NCBI GenBank assembly: GCA_030612585.1
Contig: JAUWNP010000077.1
Location: 1-18,904 of the forward strand
Source: Anaerolineae bacterium
Lineage (GTDB): Bacteria > Chloroflexota > Anaerolineae > B4-G1
Direction: 5' to 3'
DNA length: 18,904 nucleotides
Shown: piece by piece, positions 14,985 through 18,904 of the stretch
Layout of the letters: each line of letters starts with the position of its first letter
Numbering within the stretch: the stretch's first letter is position 1
The notes under the pieces: model-generated
What the model saw: only the letters and a program-made list of their open reading frames with translations
Told to the model about the DNA's origin: nothing
The model's database searches: none
Program-made: the position numbers and the translations under genes

Positions 14985-15068
14985 TGTTCATTGTTCATTG
15001 TTCATGGTTCATTGTCCATTGTTCATTGTTCATTGCTTCATTGTCCATTGCTTCATTGTTCATTGTTC
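14985..15068. repeat. Long heptamer repeat, unit TTCATTG
   Basis: About twelve TTCATTG-type units in 7-bp steps, with some TCCATTG variants and a few 8-bp steps (CTTCATTG), fill the gap between the two lipoprotein genes. On the - strand it also supplies the last codons (NNEQ) and the stop of the gene ending at 15053. Confidence 0.9.
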
Positions 15069-16135
15069 CCTACCTGGCCCGAGTTGGGGTCCACCATCAG
15101 CGACGACACATCCACCGCCTCGAAATCCGACCCGTGAACCTGGTGCAGTTCGTGGAGATGGTCATTGTCCCAACGCCCGTCGGGCACGCCGGAGATGAAC
15201 CAGGACGAACCGTTGTCGGATAGGATCATACCGTATTTCTTGAGTGCTCGCAAGATGACCTGCACCTCAGGCGAGAAGCCCGAAATATCAAAACCGGCCT
15301 TCAGGCGGAAGCGCTGGCCCATGGGTGGATATTGCTCCCCGGTGAGGTCCGACGCATAGTGACGCGCGGGCCAGACGTAGGCCCTGCGGGTCTGCGGCGC
15401 GGTGAAACGGATCGCGTGCCGCACCTCGCCCTCGGCCACCTCGTCGTAGCGCACCAGTCCCGGCAGGATAGGCAGGCCGGCCGCGTCGGCCGAGGTCCAG
15501 CCCTCCGGCCGGAGCGCGTGGGAGTGCAGGTCAAAGATGGCACCCGATCCAGCCTCCCAACTCCCGTCGGGCTGCGGCCAGGCATAGAACATCTCATAGA
15601 GGATGCAATTGTCGCGGTCCAGCACCAGCACGTGCCGGTCGCCATCGCTATCGGGGCCGCCCTCGATGGGCGCATCGGCGGGGATGGGGTAGAGGCCGGG
15701 GTCACTTTCGTCGTCGTACTCAAATGTGACGTCCACCAGTGGCTGGCTGCCCGGCACATCTACGTAGGGGATGCCGATGGGGCCGCCGTCCCAGGTGCCG
15801 GAGCCGAAGTCGGCGTGGACATAGGCTTCGGCCCCTATGGTGTTGACGTAGGTAGCCGAATTGGGGTCCAAAGGCAATATGTCCACGGGCGCGTTCCACA
15901 CATTGTCGGCGGGAAAGACGGCACACCCCGCCACTTCGGGAGGCGCCTGGGTATTGAGAATCAACGGTAAGTAAGCGGTACTAGTGGGCGTGTTCGCCGG
16001 AGTGGAGGTTGCGGTGGTTGTGGCGGGTGAGATTTCATCGTCCGAATGGGGCAGGCCGATGCTACAGGCCAGGAGCAGCCCGGTCAGGATAACCGGCATC
16101 AAACAGAGCATCGAGCGCGCGTGGTTACGATCCAC
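15053..16135 (-). CDS. Secreted lipoprotein of unknown function
   Basis: This 360-aa protein has a lipobox LLAC (Cys 24), a Thr/Pro linker and the YLPLILN motif (55-61) before the globular part. The domain begins CAVFPADNVWNAPVD (71-85) and contains GIPYVDVPG, a Gly/Asp-rich PDSDGDRHVLVLDRDNC segment (about 161-177), FDLHSHALRPEGWTSADAAG and HAIRFTAP. This resembles a widespread family of secreted proteins starting with FPxDNxWN, for which I know no function. GGAGG 7 bp upstream supports the GTG start at 16133-16135, which overlaps the end of the upstream beta-helix gene by 11 bp, suggesting coupled translation. Its first 40 residues resemble those of the neighbouring GH5/GH114 lipoprotein. 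The C-terminal few residues are written by the heptamer repeat. Confidence 0.82.
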   Translation of the reverse strand: MDRNHARSMLCLMPVILTGLLLACSIGLPHSDDEISPATTTATSTPANTPTSTAYLPLILNTQAPPEVAGCAVFPADNVWNAPVDILPLDPNSATYVNTIGAEAYVHADFGSGTWDGGPIGIPYVDVPGSQPLVDVTFEYDDESDPGLYPIPADAPIEGGPDSDGDRHVLVLDRDNCILYEMFYAWPQPDGSWEAGSGAIFDLHSHALRPEGWTSADAAGLPILPGLVRYDEVAEGEVRHAIRFTAPQTRRAYVWPARHYASDLTGEQYPPMGQRFRLKAGFDISGFSPEVQVILRALKKYGMILSDNGSSWFISGVPDGRWDNDHLHELHQVHGSDFEAVDVSSLMVDPNSGQVGNNEQ

Positions 16136-17894
16136 CCGTTCGCCTCCTCAGCATCAACGGCAGGTAGACCCACGCGGCCGGCTCCCACCACTCATACGCC
16201 CCCACATCGCAGACGGCCTCCCCGTCCCCATCGCCATCCACCGGCCGGGCGAAGCCGCGATAGTCGGTGGCCGGGCAGACGGTGTCGTCGCCCGCGTCAA
16301 TGGCGGGGCTGTCTGAAGTCAGCATCATGCCATAGGTGGTTCCAGCGAAGGGACCTGTGAGTCTTGGGTCTGCGCAGACGTCGTTGCTGCCCGAATCCAC
16401 GTAAGTGCCGTCGGTCCCACACGTGATGTTCTTCGCGTTGTGGACTACGCTGTAATCCGAATCGAGTTTGAGATCGGAGCAACCTTCCTGGTAAAACAGA
16501 AAGGTGATGTCTCCGGGATCGAAGTAGTCCGCGTCCCCCAGGAAGACGTTGTTCCGTCCCGTGAGTGTCTCTGTGCCGTCGCAACTGTGCCCTTCCCGCG
16601 GCCCTCCGTCGACGAGACCGTCCCCCTGACCGTAAAAGGTCGAATTGACAATGGAGACCTGCTCCCCTCCCGTATAGACCACCTCCAGCGTGTTTCCAAG
16701 CGCCCGGCAGGGGTCCACGTGGTAGGTGAAAGACTGGCCCTCGAAAAAGGCACAGTTCCCCACCATCACGCTGTTGGTGATCGCGGCCTGTCCGGTGATC
16801 TTGACCTGGTTGCCGGCGTTGCCCTCGGCGTGGACGCGGTTGAGGATGACGCGACCGCCCAGGCTGTGATAGAGCAGGTCCAGGCCGTCGGAGGTGTTGT
16901 GCAGGAAGGCCGAGTCCTCGATAATCCAGTCTCCTCCGGTGGCACCGGTGCCGACGCCGTCCCCGTAACCCCCAGCCGTCTGGGCCCAGCAGCCGGCCGG
17001 CTCGCCGCCGGGGTAGGTCTCGCCACAGCCGTTCCACTCCACCGTCCAGCGGCGAAAGAGCAGGGTGCCGGAGTTCGAGTCATTGCCTTCGATGTCACCC
17101 TCCCAGCCGACCCAGCCGTTGCCCGCGATACGCACGTCCTCCACCGTCCAGTCGGTGAGGCGGCCGGCGCGAATGCCGGCAGATGCCAGGCCGTGGATGT
17201 TCAGGTTACGCAGGTGGACGTTGGCCGATTCCTCGGCGTAGAGGCCGCTGGAGGCCCAGTCTCCGAAGGGGAAGGTGTCACGCTCGCAGGCCAGGCCACC
17301 GGTGTGGTCTTCCACGCAGCCGGAGTGATCGGTGACCTCCAGGCAGACGATCTCGATGTTGCTGGCGTCGGTGAGGTCGAGGATCACATCCACCCGCTGG
17401 GTGCCCCACAGTTGGGGCGGGTTGGCGCAGCCGGCGTCCCAGCCGGCGCCCAGTATGCGGGTAGGATGCGCCGGGTCAGGGCCACTGGGGATCGGTGGCA
17501 TGTGGCAGTCCCAGGGGTAGTCGGATGCGCAGTTGTCGGCTCCGGGCGCGCCGTAGCCCATTGTGTAACTGCCGGAGGCGATGATCAGCATATCGCCGCC
17601 GGCGATGCGCGGCGTGCCGTCCGGCGGGAGTGCGCGGAAGGGGTGTTCCCAGGCGCAGGGTTGGGCGGTCCCGCTGCCGGGGTACGGCGCGTCCACCAGG
17701 CCGGTGCATTGTTCCGGGGGGCCCCCATCGGGACGCACGTAGTAGGTGGAAAGCGTGTTACGTGTCACGCGTTGCGTGCCCATCGGGATGGGGGAAGGTG
17801 AGCTGCTGATTTGCGTCACGGGCGCACAGGTGCTCCAAACAAGAACCAACGCCAGCGCAAGGGTCAAGGTTGTTTTTGTTCGCATAGTGTTCAT
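16125..17894 (-). CDS. Secreted parallel beta-helix protein with choice-of-anchor Q-like end
   Basis: An exported right-handed parallel beta-helix protein, up to 589 aa. The better start may be the in-frame ATG at 17885, which has AGGA about 8 bp upstream; the ATG at 17894 has it abutting. A hydrophobic signal (LTLALALVLVWSTC) is followed by a heptamer-encoded stretch, then YYVRPDGG, the usual opening of such helices. Repeating short strands (ANVHLRNLNIHG, RLTDWTVEDVRIAGN, DWIIEDSAFLHNTSDG, RVILNRVHAEGN, AAITNSVMVGN) fill the middle. Near the C-terminus, SPAIDAGDD, CPATDYRGFARPVDGDGDG and DVGAYEW match the choice-of-anchor Q type domain. The protein ends VYLPLMLRRRTGGS. It has many cysteines, fitting an exported location. 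Such proteins bind or cleave polysaccharides, but no lyase site is recognised. Confidence 0.87.
   Translation of the reverse strand: MNTMRTKTTLTLALALVLVWSTCAPVTQISSSPSPIPMGTQRVTRNTLSTYYVRPDGGPPEQCTGLVDAPYPGSGTAQPCAWEHPFRALPPDGTPRIAGGDMLIIASGSYTMGYGAPGADNCASDYPWDCHMPPIPSGPDPAHPTRILGAGWDAGCANPPQLWGTQRVDVILDLTDASNIEIVCLEVTDHSGCVEDHTGGLACERDTFPFGDWASSGLYAEESANVHLRNLNIHGLASAGIRAGRLTDWTVEDVRIAGNGWVGWEGDIEGNDSNSGTLLFRRWTVEWNGCGETYPGGEPAGCWAQTAGGYGDGVGTGATGGDWIIEDSAFLHNTSDGLDLLYHSLGGRVILNRVHAEGNAGNQVKITGQAAITNSVMVGNCAFFEGQSFTYHVDPCRALGNTLEVVYTGGEQVSIVNSTFYGQGDGLVDGGPREGHSCDGTETLTGRNNVFLGDADYFDPGDITFLFYQEGCSDLKLDSDYSVVHNAKNITCGTDGTYVDSGSNDVCADPRLTGPFAGTTYGMMLTSDSPAIDAGDDTVCPATDYRGFARPVDGDGDGEAVCDVGAYEWWEPAAWVYLPLMLRRRTGGS
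17754..17781. repeat. Heptamer repeat, unit CGTGTTA, after the beta-helix signal peptide
   Basis: CGTGTTA, CGTGTCA, CGCGTTG and CGTGCCC follow in 7-bp register. On the - strand they encode GTQRVTRNT just after the signal peptide. It is a diverged relative of the array at 688-715. Confidence 0.75.
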
Positions 17895-17914
17895 TCCTCA
17901 TCTGCGCGGTAATG

Positions 17915-17936
17915 GGGCCGGGGCCAGCCCCGGCCC
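17915..17936. repeat. GC-rich perfect hairpin between two secreted-protein genes
   Basis: GGGCCGGGGC (17915-17924) pairs exactly with GCCCCGGCCC (17927-17936) across 2 bp. It lies in the 70-bp gap between the beta-propeller stop and the beta-helix start on the - strand. No T run follows, so it is not a classic terminator; it might block RNA decay or be a small dispersed palindrome. Confidence 0.6.
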
Positions 17937-17964
17937 ATCCATTGCTGTCCTGCGATCCGCTGTT

Positions 17965-18904
17965 CTAGAAGTTGCGCAGCACCAGCGGCAGATAGACCTG
18001 GTATCCTCCCATTCCTAACGCTTCGGCACGAAAGATGACGCCGTAGGTGTCGCCGCTGGTGGCATAGACGGCGCCGTCAGGCGTGGGCAACAAGTCATAG
18101 ACGGCGTCGGCCATGAACAGGTAACCAGCATCCTGCCAGGTATCTCCACCATCTTCCGAGACGTAGGCGTAGGCAGTGAATTTGCCAGGCCCCATATCCA
18201 GGCCAGCGTAGATTCTTCCTGCCGCGCCTTCCAGCAAAGCGCGCACAGCCTGGCTCTCCCCCAGAGGTTCCGACGGTTCCCAACTCTGTCCACCATTAAA
18301 AGACCGGAAGACCCATCCGGTTTCATCCGTGGAGGCGGCCCCAGCGTAAAGCACGTGGTTGGAGCCCTCCAGCAGTGCATATACAGCAGTGGCGTTTTCC
18401 AACTCTCCGGTGTTCTCCCAGACGTCGCCGGTGAAGCGGTAGACGGCGCCGCTGCCGTCGGTTCGCTCACCGCCGGCGCACAGCATACCCTCGCTCGTCT
18501 CCAAAAGCGCAAACACGTGCTCGACGTTCGGGGGCTTGGCCAGCGGTTCCCAGTTCTCCCCGTCGTCGGGAGAGAGGAGGGTGATGCCGCCCGGCCCCGT
18601 TCCAGCCACGACGTCGCCATTCGCCCGCTGCAGCAGGGTGTGCACGATGCCTGTGTCCGTCCTTTCGACAACCACCGACCAGTGCTCACCCATGTCAGCG
18701 GAGCGATAGATGACTCCCCGGGCCACCGCGCCCGGATCGCCCGGGTCATACATCATGCCGCCAACCAGCAGCGTCCCAGCGTCGGTCACCAGGATGCTAT
18801 CCAGCCACCAGGCCAGTGGGAGAGCGGGGACCGGCTCCCAGGTCTCGCCGCCGTTATCAGACCGGAAGACCGTTCCGGTGTTGGCACCATCCACCTCGCT
18901 GGTG
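17965..18904 (-). CDS. Secreted Asp-box (BNR) beta-propeller protein, N-terminus beyond the window
   Basis: The reading frame stays open to the right edge, so the start and any signal peptide are missing. The visible 310-odd residues contain repeated Asp-box-like blocks: RSDNGGETWEPV, RSADMGEHWSVV, SPDDGENWEPL, RSFNGGQSWEPS and SEDGGDTWQDAG. These are spaced about 45-65 residues apart, as in sialidase/photosystem-stability-factor-like beta-propellers. Strands such as TGIVHTLLQRANGDVVAG alternate with them. It ends YQVYLPLVLRNF, the exported-protein C-terminal motif shared with its neighbours. Asp-boxes are structural, so enzymatic activity cannot be claimed; no catalytic sialidase arginines were recognised. 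It is transcribed toward the beta-helix gene, 70 bp away. Confidence 0.87.
   Translation of the reverse strand, partial: TSEVDGANTGTVFRSDNGGETWEPVPALPLAWWLDSILVTDAGTLLVGGMMYDPGDPGAVARGVIYRSADMGEHWSVVVERTDTGIVHTLLQRANGDVVAGTGPGGITLLSPDDGENWEPLAKPPNVEHVFALLETSEGMLCAGGERTDGSGAVYRFTGDVWENTGELENATAVYALLEGSNHVLYAGAASTDETGWVFRSFNGGQSWEPSEPLGESQAVRALLEGAAGRIYAGLDMGPGKFTAYAYVSEDGGDTWQDAGYLFMADAVYDLLPTPDGAVYATSGDTYGVIFRAEALGMGGYQVYLPLVLRNF

Noticed and set aside
14985..15068. Possible CRISPR array
   Set aside because: Units are 7 bp with no spacers; it is a simple tandem repeat.
16440..17801. Forward-strand frame of 453 codons opposite the beta-helix gene
   Set aside because: It is a mirror of the Gly/Asp-rich beta-helix gene; Val/Ala/Gly-rich, with no signal or domain.
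17915..17936. Intrinsic terminator for the beta-propeller gene
   Set aside because: The hairpin is perfect, but no T run follows on the - strand, so it is listed only as a hairpin.

Overview
The window reads like a piece of a high-GC Chloroflexota chromosome, probably Anaerolineae-like. This is inferred from gene content and style: a class III cyclase–AAA ATPase–TPR giant, an AmmeMemoRadiSam locus, secreted proteins carrying a YLPLVLR-type motif, and many degenerate 7-bp tandem repeats. No rRNA, tRNA or CRISPR array was seen. Genes on the + strand (1-11713) converge with genes on the - strand (18904-11833).

+ strand, 1-6993. A 5'-truncated CcsA/ResC-type cytochrome c maturation protein is followed by a tightly packed group: the AmmeMemoRadiSam radical SAM enzyme (amrS), the cyclase–ATPase–TPR protein, and amrB (Memo-like) plus amrA (AMMECR1-like). 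AmrS has a twin-arginine lipoprotein-like N-terminus and AmrB a lipoprotein signal, so the set may work outside the cytoplasm. Two single-base frame breaks in G-rich runs affect it. One G too many in a G10 tract garbles the cyclase protein's C-terminus. One G too few splits what reads as a single AmrB–AmrA fusion.

6994-7591 holds a reverse-strand terminator-like hairpin, a 94-bp MITE-like element with 15-bp inverted ends, a reverse-strand relic of a secreted protein, and a sigma70-like promoter. This promoter probably drives a histidine phosphatase gene (7592-8332). Next come a membrane-tethered SagB-type FMN dehydrogenase and, 4 bp later, a large membrane protein with a spermidine-synthase-like domain.

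11714-11832, between the convergent gene ends, is a 98-bp element with perfect 15-bp inverted ends.

- strand, 18904-11833, in order of transcription: an Asp-box (BNR) beta-propeller secreted protein (cut by the window edge), a secreted parallel beta-helix protein, a lipoprotein of unknown function, a GH5-like/GH114-like glycosidase lipoprotein, and a TauE/SafE transporter. The three middle genes and the transporter look like an extracellular glycan-related group, but no substrate can be named.

The most striking pattern not explained by genes is the number of small repeats (heptamer arrays, TTCGAC/CTCAGG palindromes, inverted repeats). They sit in frame inside genes, in loops, linkers and signal-peptide regions, as well as between genes.
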